Shown piece by piece: positions 22,753 through 35,847 of a DNA stretch of 64,000 bases (its first letter is position 1; the number at the start of each line of letters is the position of its first letter). The position numbers and the translations under genes are program-made. The notes beneath the pieces are model-generated. The model saw only the letters and a program-made list of their open reading frames with translations. It did no database searches and was not told the origin of the DNA. The DNA comes from Arctopsyche grandis (lineage: Eukaryota > Arthropoda > Insecta > Trichoptera > Hydropsychidae). The stretch lies in NCBI RefSeq assembly GCF_051622035.1, contig NC_135358.1, forward strand, positions 18,200,501-18,264,500. Reading direction: 5' to 3'.

Positions 22753-23090
22753 ATGTATAAGAAAAAAAAGTTCAATTGCATGTTTTCGTATTTCAAAAAC
22801 GTGCAATTGCATTTTGCAAACTCCCGATGTTTCACGCAAGAAATACTCGCATATAGGCGTACTAATTTTGAGAGTTTGGCTACATTCTATAAATTTTCGG
22901 TTCGCATCCATAAATTTCTAAAATTAAATAAAACACATCCGAAAATGTAATAAAATAAAGTAAAAAACATCGCTTTGATTCATTGATTTGGTTTTTACAA
23001 ATAGTTGAAATAATCCACCTATAAATAACAATAAATTACTTTATGTAAAAAATTTATATTGGGTTTATGTAAAACAATTACATTTACTTG

Positions 23091-23588
23091 TTCGGATGTG
23101 ACCAACCTACGACTTTATCTATGTATTTGAGGAATATAAGAAGTAGAAAAAACAAAATTTGATAATCGAACATATGTATGTATATACACGTTCACACATA
23201 CGGGCTATGAGCATTTTCAATACAAATTGAACACAAATGTAGGAAAACTTACACAGACTAAAGTTCTACTTCAGTCCGATTTGATGAGTGATTTGGGAGA
23301 TAATTTAAATCAAAAACTCAAAAAGGAAGAGAACACCTACAAGGGGAGCTACCATTTCCGGTCAACTTAACAATTTGAAAAAAAATACGGTGTATCGATA
23401 AAAATTTCAGTAACCAATACTAAGTTTCAGTTCGATAGGACAAACAGTGTTCAAAAAATCCCCAAAATACACTGACACACAATAAACATACAGAAACTCA
23501 CACAGAAGCACAGACACACACACATTTTTTTTTAGATCACGAAAACGTGATCAGTGGTCGATTCTGAGTTCGAATCAGTTAAAATATA
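23091..23588 (+). repeat. interspersed repeat, TTCGGATGTGACCAA family (+)
   Basis: Its start (TTCGGATGTGACCAA, then ACTTTATCTATGTATTTGAG) is present in reverse complement at 31804-31872, and its end (ATCACGAAAACGTGATCAGT..TCGATTCTGAG) recurs at 33551-33620. The element class is unknown. Confidence 0.55.
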
Positions 23589-26003
23589 CTTCAAATATCA
23601 TTGCGGTTGAGCACAATATCTGCGACAAAATACAGGCCATTCATACCATTTCGTGGAAACGGCAAGCCGGCGTCGAAACGGGTGGCAAACAAATAGACTA
23701 TGACTGTCATTGCGCCGCTGTGTATTTAGTACTCCAGAGGTATTCGAAAATTAACCCAATGGGCTAAAAATTCAATTCGATATTTTTAAATCTGAATCGG
23801 GGTTGTTTGTTTTTGATACAAAAAATTGATGTCTACAATTCCATATTTTTTCACAGCGTTATTATATGTACGTATGTACATATATATTTAAAGTTTGGAG
23901 TATAATTTTCACTATTTGAATATTTTCATAAGGTATTGAATGATTTACGTTATTTGTAACAATTAATCAAATTAGCTTATGAACAACCGACCTTATACGT
24001 ACATACATACATATGTATATTTAATACATACATAGATGGAACGTTAGTATATTAAAATTGAATCGATCCACACTACGGTCCAGTTAATAGAAAACTTACG
24101 ACTGCCACGTGCTAAATCATCAAACGATTTTAGTACACAAACTTGTATCAACATATCACGAAGACTAGGTTATCTCTAGTATGGGCACTTCGAGTGTTTT
24201 AAGTACATAAAATAAAATATCTTGGCACGCTTCTCCCAACATGGTTTCAACTGCTTGATTTCATCAGTAGCTCTCAACTATTGCCTAATGTGATATAAAA
24301 TTAAACTGAAAACGAATCATTCTTATTTTATTACAAAAATCGTATAATTGTATGTATATGGTATTTCGATATACCTATAGTTTATACGAGAACATTAAAT
24401 TATGCCTAGCTAGTACTTCATAAATAATTACTTGCTAACAATCGATCTCATATTTTTAAACCTCATATTTGCAAACGATCGACCATACTCTAGAGCGGAC
24501 CGGAACATTTCATCTGTCAATAATATAGTATTTACGTGTAATTAAGGCAATCATCACTGAAGATGAGATTAAGAAATGAATGAAGTGCATTTCAACAAGT
24601 GGATTTTGTAAACATCTTAACGTGTTGAAGAATGCTTTCAATCATTATGTGAAATTGAATGTCAAAACGTGCGATGAAAGAAATGTGGAGAGCTGCATGC
24701 TCCGTATAACAAGGAGATAATAAAAATACGAGAGCGTGTTAAGAGATAGAAAATGGTAATGAGTGAGACATGTATGTTTAAATTCCGACTGAAAACTTAC
24801 AAAACGAGTACTCGAATAATATTTAACGTATAGAAAGTTGCAAAGTAGGCTAAAAACGCGGTGAATAAAGTGGGGAAAATGGAAGTAAAGTCAAAAGGAC
24901 GAGTATTGCACAGAACAAGAAAGAAAGGAAGTGTGATAAAAAAAACATTGTTTTTGATAATAATTATGTATAGCTTATGTATATCCTGGACTGCATCTAT
25001 TGCACAAACATCCAAAGTATGTAAATTAAGCTCGAACGAAAACAAGGTTGGGTAGCACTACGACGTCCTGCAACCGTTGGAATGAAATTGAATATTTTCT
25101 GAGCAATCGTCTAGCAAAAGTGTGCAGTAAAACTTGGCTCTGAAATAATATAAGGAGAGACTCAGTTCCAGAATACTCCAGAATTGGTTTGTTTGCCGAG
25201 CACTTGGGCAATCAACGCCAGTCCGCATCCACAGTTTTCAGATAATGCATGCGCATTAGTGTGGATCTTTCGAAGGTGTTCTCCCCCTTTGTCCGGGGGT
25301 TTCGCCTGGCTATTAGTGGGGTACAACCACCACCCCCACACCCCCGACCACCCCCTTGGCCTGCTCTTCTGCGAGCTGATGTATTCATCATTCCACTCGG
25401 GGGCCCATTTAAATTTCAAATTTCCACATCAAGCGGCAAAAAGTATTCCGCCGTCGATGTCAAAGTTGCTTTAATATTATTCATCCGAGGATTCCTTTAA
25501 AACGCCGCGCTCGTCCGTCTGTCACGGCCGGGAATCCGCCCCCGAGCCCCTCACCTCCAACTTTTCCTATCCGAAATTATGCAAATTATTAAATTCGCGT
25601 CCATTTTCCCGGGAGAATGGCGCCTACAAATAATTGGTGGATTTTAGAAGCTTTCGACGCGAGTGAAGATAATTTCCCGCCTGTCTATGATACCAAGATG
25701 CAACGAACTTCAATGATCTAATCATACACCTAGGATATGTTTGTATTTGCATACAAATAGTCCACGTTTCGAAGCATCGAATTGCATAAATTCCAGTTCG
25801 GAATATAAATATGTACAAGTCTGTACCACGTAACCAAGTCTTGCCTATGTAAATGAGTCGAAGGGAAGGTATCAGATGAATGGTATACTGACAATGCCAT
25901 CAAAAATAAAAATATATATTCAAATTCTACATAAGACCAATGCATATCTACATATGAATATTACGCGAATTAATTTTGCAGGTTGGGTTCAATTGTGAGA
26001 AAA
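23589..26003. other. intergenic sequence
   Basis: AT-rich unique sequence with tatgtacata runs. A CpG-containing GC-richer block lies at about 25170-25600. I see no gene or recognised repeat. Confidence 0.5.
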
Positions 26004-26240
26004 TCTAATAAATATTTTCGAAAGAGACTTTGTACCTATATGTAAGTATGTATGTATATAAGATTTGGTGGGAGCATCGAAAACAAATCAGTTTCTATGA
26101 CGATATCGATATCGTTGAATATTATTTTTTTTCAATTCAAATAAATTTAATAAAAAAACGAATGAATGTTTACTATTATACTAACCACGTTTAAGCTGTT
26201 TATATTTAAAATACCGAAGGAAGCCGGGTAAAACCACTAG
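26004..26240 (+). mobile_element. short Helitron-like element
   Basis: It starts TCTAATAAATATTTTCGAAAGAGACTT and ends GAAGCCGGGTAAAACCACTAG, between A (26003) and T (26241). TC start, CTAG end and A|T insertion are the Helitron hallmarks. The same ends occur at 56179-56397 and 38839-39061. No coding sequence. Confidence 0.7.
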
Positions 26241-26530
26241 TTACTAATAAATGGAGTACGGGGATGCAATAAAATATGTACTTGCGTACACATTCGAAAA
26301 TATAGAGTCTTATGTAGGAGGGCACAAACAGGTTTTTAGCTCGTCCAGAACAGGTTTTATCCCGAAGTCCGAAGCTGAACCAGTTTTATGGGGTAGGCAC
26401 TTTACGTAACTATGAATATTATGAAAAGAAAAGCATCATACTTAGTATTCAAATACAGAATATAGTTTGAATTGTCGAAGACGTCTATAGGATTTTGTAC
26501 CTTGTCTTGTAATTTTATTTTAGTCTAAAA

Positions 26531-28270
26531 CAGTGGTAGCAAACTTAAAACACGTATGTCACTTCAGGATGCGATGATTTTTAAATAAAAACTTATTTTA
26601 CTAAAATAAGTATTGTAAATGAAAAACAATAGCTTTTTGGCGAAATCAAAATGATAACGCGACATAATGTCTACGGACTAAATGATAACGGGACATAATA
26701 TGACATTCATATGTTCATAAACGTTTTTTTTTAATATGTTCAAAAACGTGGATATTATTTTTTTTTTTGATAATTCGAATAGCACGTGTATTTGAGAGTA
26801 TAATATTAAAATTTAAAGTTAGTTTACTCGTTTTCTTATTTACGTGTGGTACTTTTAATAACGTATTAAAAAAAACTAAGTCCTTGATGATGAATCGAAC
26901 GTGCATTGAACATACACTAATGTTATGTAATTCTGTTGATTGTGAAAAGCATTCACAATTGACACCGTAAAAAATAGTTATAACGACCGATACTTTTAAT
27001 TCAGTGTACTCAAAATAAGAAAGAAAAACACCCCCATTAAAATTTTGACAATAAAAAAGTGAAAAAAATCATTGTTTTCTTATTAGTACGAAGAATTCAA
27101 AAGTTTTTATGATAAATTTTGTTATTTACTATTAAATTTTGATTAGACTGGCTTATCTAATATTTATTTATTAATATGTCAAAAGACGTGTATACATAGA
27201 TCTTCGTCATCACCTATTTTATTGAATTCTTGTACGTTTTTGTCGTTAAAAAATTCATTTTTGAACATATGAATGTCACATTATGTCCCGTTATCATTTT
27301 GTCTCTAGACATTATATCACATTATCATTTTTGCCGTAGACATTATGTCGCGTATACATTTTGTCGGGACATTTCGTTGTTGAACCATTACAGATACACT
27401 AGTGTTTCTGTTAACATCCGAATGCTCTTGATCAGTTTCGACAGCTTCAAAATATGTATAACGAAATAGTTGGACACTTCAATGGAAGCCCTCTGACAGG
27501 ATTTGTATTTGAAAGTGCAGAATGATTTTCACTCTAGTTTGACGTGGAAAACAATCAATTGACCAAATATTAATATATACATACATACATACATATTATT
27601 ATTTATTAATTCGAACCAAGCTAGAATAATTGCTTCGCATTTGTTTTTTGATAATTAACATTATTGTAATTGATAACTGCGATTCTATTTTTATTTTATT
27701 TTATTTTTCATATTTTTTTATTTATTTTTTATTATAGTATTATTTTTATAATTTTATTTCTTATTATTTTTAATGTATTGTCATTTTGATTTTTTGCTTT
27801 TTGTAATTATCTTACTTTATTGTTATATTTATTTCTTGCTTCTTAATGTTTAAATTTTTCTTTTTCTTTCACCTATTTGTGAATATTCTATAATGGCTTT
27901 TTTTTTAGTATAATTGTTATTTTTTGTTAACAATTTTGTAAAATTGAAAAGAAAAAACTGTAAATTTTCCTATTAAATAAATAAATAGCATGGATATTGA
28001 ACGATATATATATAATTCATACATATGTGAAGGCCGATGCGTTAGTGAAAATTGATGAAGATGAAATACCATTCCTGAATTGTCTTCTATTATCTTATAT
28101 GTAAAACCAATTCGCAAATAATTATATGTCACAACGAACTTTTCAAAACAAATAAGCATAATGAATTGTTAGATAAATATGTTGATTTATTTTGTTAAAA
28201 ATATAAAATAATTTATAACGCCCTTTGTAAATAATATTTTAGTTTTTTGCTAAAAGTTTTACAGTCCCTG
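26531..28270. mobile_element. hAT-type element, non-autonomous, with 8-bp target duplication
   Basis: The left end CAGTGGTAGCAAACTT and the reverse of the right end CAGGGACTGTAAAACTTTTAGC are hAT-like termini. The flanks GTCTAAAA (26523-26530) and GTCTAAAT (28271-28278) agree at 7 of 8 bases. No transposase is recognised; most of the interior is poly-T-rich, and a second fold-back unit lies inside it. Confidence 0.6.
26644..27362. repeat. fold-back unit inside the hAT-type element
   Basis: Arms at 26644-26723 and about 27259-27362 are inverted copies (AAAATGATAACG, CGACATAATGTCTACGG, GGGACATAATATGACATTC). Each arm contains the word GACATAATGTC or a variant two to three times. The centre encodes nothing recognisable. 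Confidence 0.7.
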
Positions 28271-28750
28271 GTCTAAATCGTGCATTGGACAAGACTTTGC
28301 TGCGCTTTGAAGTTTAAATCGAAACTTACCCGGGAAGTCAAAGCTTGCGTTGCAAACGCTTTGAACATTTCATAGTATTCGAACTTCACTTAACAGTTTT
28401 CACGTGTATTACCGGTGTAACTCGTTCAAATCGAGATCAGAGATGCAATTGATGACAATGCACTAGCATTGTTAGCTAGCAATCATCTTCATTTCCTAGC
28501 TACTAGATTGCACCGTTCCAAACTGTCAATCGTTGCAAAATGAATACACAGAGGCATCAAGTAAATTGTACATACGTAACGAAACGACACTCAAACTACA
28601 TAATTTAATTCATTAATTGCTATTTTTAATTTATACACATGCAAATACACACATATGTACATACATGCAATATTTTATTTTTTATTTTAATATTCAACTT
28701 TTACATATATAAATTTATAGATTTTAAATTTGAAAACATATTCAAATGTT

Positions 28751-28983
28751 GGTCACGAGGAACCGTTCCAACAATGAAAACGGATAAATTGCCAAACTCT
28801 GATAGAAAACGATAGACTTGGAGTCACAAATATCTGTATGGAGTCACTATATAAAGTCTGACCAGCAGCACTACAGAAATACTTCCGAATACATTATTTT
28901 CAATTGAGGTCAACCCAGGGCTTGAAGCTGAAAACCTCTCGGTGGTTAGAATTAACGTAACCACCGAACCATACTGCTGACTT
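28751..28983 (-). repeat. tRNA-derived SINE, - orientation
   Basis: On the - strand the head reads CAGTATGGTTCGGTGGTTACG, then CTTCAAGCCCTGGG in the B-box region. The shared body follows (GTGACTCCAAGTCTATCG, AGAGTTTGGCAATTTATCC, TTGGAACGGTTCC). This is the same family as 50958-51195. Confidence 0.75.
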
Positions 28984-29217
28984 AATTTATAAATTTACAT
29001 ATAAAGTTGCACATTTATAGTAACTTTTCCCAAAGTGAATGTTAATCTGCCTACACATGATGCATGTAGAAATATTAAATTGAAAATCTAAGGTGGAACT
29101 ACACAAATTGGCATAATTTTGATAGTTTGGGTGAATCGATTATTTGTGATCTAACTAATTTAGATTATGTCTTGTGACAAATGAACCACACGCGGAATCA
29201 TCAATCATCAGCTAACC

Positions 29218-29340
29218 AGCAACATGGATCAATGGTCAGCTTGTAATGCTTTCAATTGTGTGGTCACGGGTTCTATCCCTGGCTTTGTTGCCAGCCAAAC
29301 CTTGAATATACTCGTATTACCTATATAAATAAATAAATAA
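29218..29340 (+). repeat. short tRNA-derived SINE
   Basis: A degenerate A box (GGATCAATGGTCAGCTTG) and a clear B box (GGGTTCTATCCC, about 29268-29279) are followed by about 50 bases and an (AAAT)n tail. The normal SINE body is missing. Confidence 0.55.
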
Positions 29341-30889
29341 TGATTAGAACACACTGCATTGTATGGCATAGACGTACTCGTGGTTTCCAGCTGTAATGGG
29401 CGTATCTTCATATAATTTTTAATTCGTACTATACTATTATATCGATAAGTTATTCTTACATTTCTTCAAATATGGGAATCACCGTTATCAATGACTATCA
29501 ATACAGCGATAAAATATCGACGAAAACACTCCAGGGGTTATTTTTGCCCTGGATCGTGACAGCATAGATTGGGCGTACTAGCATTTTTTACGTGTTCAAA
29601 ATTATCTAAAAAATAAAACAACAACAAAATGTTTGTCTCTGTGTGTCTGCCATTAACTTACAAAAATTAACAACTACACATTAAAAGAATACATATTTAG
29701 GTCCAATTTCAATTTAATATTTTGTGTGTATCCTTTATTTACTTTTTAACACTATTCATATGTATTATATCTATATTTACAATTATCGTGTGCCTAGTTC
29801 CAGTGCTTATTTATTTACCTTAATTGGCGCACATATCGTCTATTTATATAAACACAACTTCACAAATAGATAATGTAATAAATTATTAATTACAATTTAC
29901 ACAACCATACGATCTTCTCGAATATTCAATGTCTATTTAATATTGAACGCCGAGTCCGAAACACAATACGGTCCACAAATAGCGATCCAATCAAACGAAA
30001 TGCGGCGGCGAAACAGATTTCGTCCATTAATTTATTTCCACGTTTTGAGAAGTGCAATTTAATGGCAAGCCGATTAGATACCTATTGCGAATGGAATGGG
30101 AAACCACCGTCAACGTTTTTGGGCAACAGAAACCCCGAATGCGATAATTTCGCAAAGTTAACACTTTCCTTTTTATTCGCGACCGTTTCGGAACAGTTCC
30201 GGTCGAGTCGTCCTTATCGCTACGTTGTCCTAGCGCGAGCTGGTTGTAAACCGGCCCTTATTATGTTTTAAACTCGACTTTATATTGTCGAAATTCTGCC
30301 TCGGCCATTATTCGCCGAGCACAAAGAACTTCGCCTCAGATCCGCGATAAGCAAAAATTAACTCCACAAACTTTTAACTGATACGTTAACCGGCTCGTTA
30401 CCGATGATAATTACTGGGTCAACTCTGAGCCTCCAAAGTCTCGGAAAGCTCCACTTTGAGTTTTCGTCTCTCAAAGTGTTCACCAACTGAGCGAAAAGTG
30501 GAGACACACGAATTTTCACTTACCGCTACACCCACCTACTTATTTATATATTCTTCGGCTAAAATTGACCTGAATTCTCAGGTCAAAGTATGATAACAAA
30601 CGCTAATTCATATACTCTTTGCAATATAAAGAAGATTTTTTTACTTATAACAAAGCTTTTAATAACCAAAAAATAATGTCATAAAAGCTTGAAAGTTTCT
30701 CGAAATAATGCATAATTCATTCCTACGACTGTCATGTCATGTCTCTTTTCGGATATGTTGACAGAAAAAACACTCCCCACATTTTTTAATAGAGTTTTTA
30801 ATGTCAATTTTTGAAAACCAGTCCAATTTTGTTTATTTTAAAAATATTAATTTAAAAATCGTTAGTTACCAAATATTTTTAGTAAATTT
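29341..30889. other. intergenic sequence
   Basis: AT-rich sequence with a GC-richer, non-repetitive block at about 29940-30530. No gene or RNA recognised. Confidence 0.45.
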
Positions 30890-31872
30890 TTTTCAAATTT
30901 TTAAATTGACCGGAAATGGTACCTCCCTTATACGTACATACATAGGCGTCCCCTTTTTAAATTATCTCCCAAGCAGCTAACTAAATCAAACTGAAATTTT
31001 AATTATACAAACTGAAATTATACAAACTGAAACATAAATTATAAATTTTATAACCTAATATTTTTTAAATATTTTTATCTGAACCAGTACATAGTACTTT
31101 TACTCTAGAGAATCGAGTTTTTTTATGTTTTTCTAAAAAACCTTTTGGTTTATTGAACTGAAATTTCATATCTAGAAATTTAAGCTTAATACCAAGTTAT
31201 TTATAAAATTTGGTAAGCATCCGTCAACCGGAAGTGACAGTTTACTCTTGTTCGATTTTTCTTCCACTATTTTTTTCGACATTTTAAAGACGCGTGCTCT
31301 TCACAAAAAAGTTCAAGTATTATTATTGTATCAATGAGATAAAAATAAAAAAAAAACATCATTAAATTTTATAAACCAGAAGTGGGAATATTTTGGGAAT
31401 AAGTGGGAATATTACTTTCCTCTTAGAAAGGTAAAACATGTGGTGACCACGATACTGTCCACACCCCTGAACGTATCAAGCTGAAAATGTATATTTTTAT
31501 TTTTTATGTACTCACTTAGATCTGATAAGGTTTTGGTCAGAAATCGTAAACCGGAAGTATTTTTTTAAACAATATTTCATTATTTTATTTTGACCTTTTA
31601 ACTTATTTTAATCTTCTAGATATTTATTGTGTATAATACTGATTTTATTTGAACAAAATCCGACAACCGGAAGTAGAACTTTTGTCTTGTGCAAGTTTCC
31701 ATACATTTGTGCTCAATTTGTATCGAAAATTCTGTCAGAGCTATTAGTATTTCACAATGCTGCCAGTATCTGTGAATGTGTCTGTGCGCTTCAATATTGA
31801 ATTTTGTTTTTTGACATTCTTATATTCCTCAAATACATAGATAAAGTCATGGATTGGTCACATCCGAATTTT
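30890..31872 (-). repeat. interspersed repeat, TTCGGATGTGACCAA family (-)
   Basis: The right end (31804-31872) is the reverse complement of the start of 23091-23588. The interior repeats the word ACCGGAA(G/A)TG about every 150-300 bases (about 30908, 31227, 31550, 31668), as the + copy does in reverse near 23355. The left boundary is uncertain. Confidence 0.45.
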
Positions 31873-33067
31873 TTTTTTTTTTTGTTGCTCAGTGTTATCA
31901 ACCAGTCTTCATACAGAACACACACGTATTAATTACATTAAAACATCAAAAAAATATGTAGATATTCGGAATAAATTTACGATGTTAAAGTGTTATTTAA
32001 AATATCTATCTATGTATATTTTATTTTAATAAAGAAAAAGTTCATATCATATTTTTAGAGGGAGTAGATTTTAAACTTTGCTTAGTCTAGGGGACGTCAT
32101 TCTAGTCTAGGGACGTGCTTCAGACACTCGCTGTTTTTGACAAATATTTCAGATTGTACATATATTTTATACGCGCACTCAAAAAAGTTGTATGCTGATG
32201 AAATAACGCCATTGGTCTGTTAGTTTGATACACTTCGGTTAAATTTAATATGTGGCGCACATAGCGACAGCGCAATAATTTGCATACATGGCGCTCCCGC
32301 GAATCTCGTGAGCCAAGTTTTGCGTATTCGCGTTAATAAATACGCGGTCTGTTTACGAATCGAAGTATGTTATCGAGTTAAAATTCAGTCATCGAGTTTT
32401 GGGTATGTTTGCGTCGCGAGTTAGACCCGTAATCAGCGACCCATCTGGGACTGGCTGTGCGCACTCGCGCACCGATCGAAGTTATTAAATTAATTGAAGG
32501 GTCAAGTTGTTATTTGTCTTCGACTAGGAGGGCTATGAAAACCCTCTGAACGTCGACGACCCTCCTCTGGAGACCTCCACTCGACTGTCGCACTGGTCTT
32601 TACGAGTCGCATCAAAGCTATCGTTTCAATTATTATTTGTGAAACGTCTCGGATAAAACAAACATTAGTCGATCGGTAAACAGCTTTCGAGCTCTATTAG
32701 ATTGAATTCAATTTTGAAAATGATGCTTTCATTGTAAATATGTGCCATTCATAATAAATTGCAACGTTCCAAGAAATACTTGAGTATGAAACAGGTTTCT
32801 GGATTCCATTTGTATTAATCAATTTAATTAACTTATGTTTATATGCATAGTTATATTATTATTTCTAAAGTGTGAATGTACGGAGGAAATAAAATAAGAT
32901 ACAGAGTAACAAATGGGTATGATGAACTTTGAACGATGAGCGTATGAATGTTACGTCAAATGAGATCTGCAAAAAGTCACATTACCAAGACAAATATATT
33001 ATATGAAATCTATAAATTGAAAATATCTTCAAAACATGTAAATAGATGTAGAAAGTGGTGTCATAAT
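31873..33067. other. intergenic sequence with unique island
   Basis: A CpG-containing unique block lies at about 32190-32650 in otherwise AT-rich DNA. Nothing coding is recognised. Confidence 0.45.
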
Positions 33068-33472
33068 CAGGACCGCCAAGCGGAATCCCGGGCCCTGGAA
33101 AAATAATTCTACAAATCAAAAACATATCTATGACAAATCAAAAAAAAATCTTATTGATATATTTTTAAATATGCGAAAAATCTATCAGAACTATTAGAAA
33201 AATACCTATATGTTAAATGCTATTTTTTGAAATAATCGAATAAGAAAGTATGATGATATAACAGGTACGATTTCACATGGACACAAATAATGCGCGGATC
33301 GAAAAATAATAAACATTTAGCATTAAAGAAATACATATATGAATTTTTTGTAGAATAATATACATAAAATATCAATATCGATCAGTCCAACGTCTCAACA
33401 CGGAGCCCCACAAGTAGTCCGGGCCCTGCAATTTTAACCCCAGCTTCCCCCCCCCCCTTCTCGGCGGCCCTG
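33068..33472. mobile_element. hAT-type MITE (405 bp)
   Basis: The ends CAGGACCGCCAAG and, reversed, CAGGGCCGCCGAG are terminal inverted repeats, followed inside each by GGGCCC-containing sequence. Flanking octamers GTCATAAT (33060-33067) and GTGATGAT (33473-33480) match at 6 of 8 bases. The interior is AT-rich and non-coding, with an 11-C run near the right end. Confidence 0.65.
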
Positions 33473-33550
33473 GTGATGATTCCTATAACGACGCAGTAGA
33501 TTGTTCTTTAGGTAGGTTAAATCGATGAAATATTTGTAAATACATATGTA

Positions 33551-33640
33551 AACTAGATCATTAAAACGTGATCAGTGATCGATTCTGAGTTGAAATCAGT
33601 CAAAATCTCGAGTTCGAATTTTCGCATGATCACAAAATTT
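33551..33640 (+). repeat. fragment of the TTCGGATGTGACCAA family, distal end
   Basis: GATCATTAAAACGTGATCAG then CGATTCTGAGTTGAAATCAG matches 23535-23590. Confidence 0.6.
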
Positions 33641-35847
33641 CATCTATTGTATGTACATAGATAAAGTAAAAAAAATAGTTCAAAATGATGTTTGATAGAC
33701 ACAAATCAAAATTTCCTTACTGAAAATTCCATAAATGCTTTAAGAGACGAGTAAATTTATTTATGTTTTGTCTTCAACCGAACGCCTATACATACAAATA
33801 ATTCGCCAGTGCCACGTATATATTTAGCTGACAAATACAGAAGTTTTCCGATAATTTAATTGCAACTGTATGTACATATGTATATCTGAATAACTGTATA
33901 TCTTGGTCTATCACAGGCCACAACTATCTTTTGAAATTCTGTTCAATTTGTTGGTCCAATTTTTCAATCGCTCCTGGAATACAGAATTTTCATCGCCAGT
34001 AAATAATGACAAAATAAACAAAAATCCGGTAAAAAGTAAAAAGTCAGCCAATAAAAAAAGTACAAAGTTAGTAAACATCCAAGCATGTTAGAAAGAAACA
34101 GCACACACTTCGTTGCCACGGAAGCTCACAGTTTAAAACGTAAAATACTTCGATCACCGCATTTTATTTTATCGAAAAGTACTCAATTTTATATGTAGTG
34201 GCTTTCAAACAAAAGGTAGAAACGGAACACGAATGATCGAATTATTCCATTGATAGAATGAGGCTTATTATGGATTTCGCAAAGTTCTTCTATTGTGCCT
34301 CAACTACTATTTTCATCATAACGGTTGGAGTTGAGTTCGACTAATCAATTAACGTATGCATTCGTCTTGAATGCGAATGAAGCCAGTCTCCATCGTCGAT
34401 GCCAACCACTCGAGATTTCAGATTTCCATGAACGGCTATCACCAATATTTGAATGGACAACACGAAATGTTGAATTTGCTCGTCAATTGGCAGATATCCG
34501 TCCGTCGATACCGGAAACCCAACCGAGCTAATATCGCCACGATAGTTTAATTGAGCTGACAACGAACACAAGTTACCTAGACTTACATAAATGTATACGT
34601 GTATGTACCTAGCAGTTCCTGATTGAACTCGCATATTCAACAATCAATCTATATTTGTACATACATATATTCATTGATTCAAGCTTAAATATCGTTTAAC
34701 TGGTTTGGTGATTTTTCGACCATTCAATTTATATAACTAATATATTTGATATCAATTCAGATTATTATTAATTATCAGAGTGAAACTTGTTACCTAAGGC
34801 TATCCATAAAACATCAATTAATTAGAATCATTTATAGGTTACCTATTTTAACTTTTATTTGAACTGAAAATATGTATGTAGATTTTATACATACATATAA
34901 ATGTAGTAAGTACAATATTTAACTTAATTAAATTAAATTCTTCCTTCCAGAGTTAGTGTTTTTAGTCTCGTTTTTAATTTATTGGTAACTTAAAATGCTT
35001 TTGGTCAGTTATATTTGGTCAAAATCTGCTTTAAAAGTCAATGAAGCCGATCTTCAAAATAAGGCCGCTACTTCCCCAAAGAATATATACATATACATAT
35101 GTACATATAGCCTTTCGTTGGAGAACGAGACGATCGAGACGAAACGGTCAGTTTTTTGCCTAATTATTAGTTTATTGCGTTTCTCATTGATATTGATATC
35201 AAATTGCAAGAAATTCAGATAGATCTGCAAAGTTTAATGGATGCAAAAGTAAGATTTAAACTAAATAAATATAATTTTTGCATCAGCACTGAAATAACGA
35301 GTATATTTCCACAATTTTGGAGAAGGCAAGTTTGAATTTCACTGCATTTACATAGTCTAGTTATGCATCTCCTCTCAAAAGCTCGTAACCGTCTTGATGT
35401 TGTAATAATTATTATTTTGAATAAAAATACCAATAATTTTATTTTACTACCGCTATGTATGTTTAAAACTAAAACCTGGATAAACGTCAGTCATTTTTCA
35501 GAAATTCAAATTTCAAACGCGTCTTACACGATATTTTTGTACCATCGTAATGGCGGAGGATCCATTTACTTATATTGATGACCAAAATGAGCAATATGGC
35601 AAAGTATGAAAACGTTCGGATGAGAGGCAAATTTTTTCCTGAATTGTAATCGTAAGTGAAACGTAAAGGAGGTATGTAATAAAAAGAGGCGATCTCCGTA
35701 GCATTTAAAAATATTTGAGCCAGATATAAATAAACTCGCTAGTTTACACCAGGCACAAAGATCACACTATATAAAATTATCTATCAATTTATTACTTATG
35801 TTTAAAAAAATATATTACGTACATGTTCGAATATGTAATTATAAAAA
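33641..35847. other. intergenic sequence
   Basis: AT-rich; scattered tacatatgtacata runs. Nothing recognised. Confidence 0.45.
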
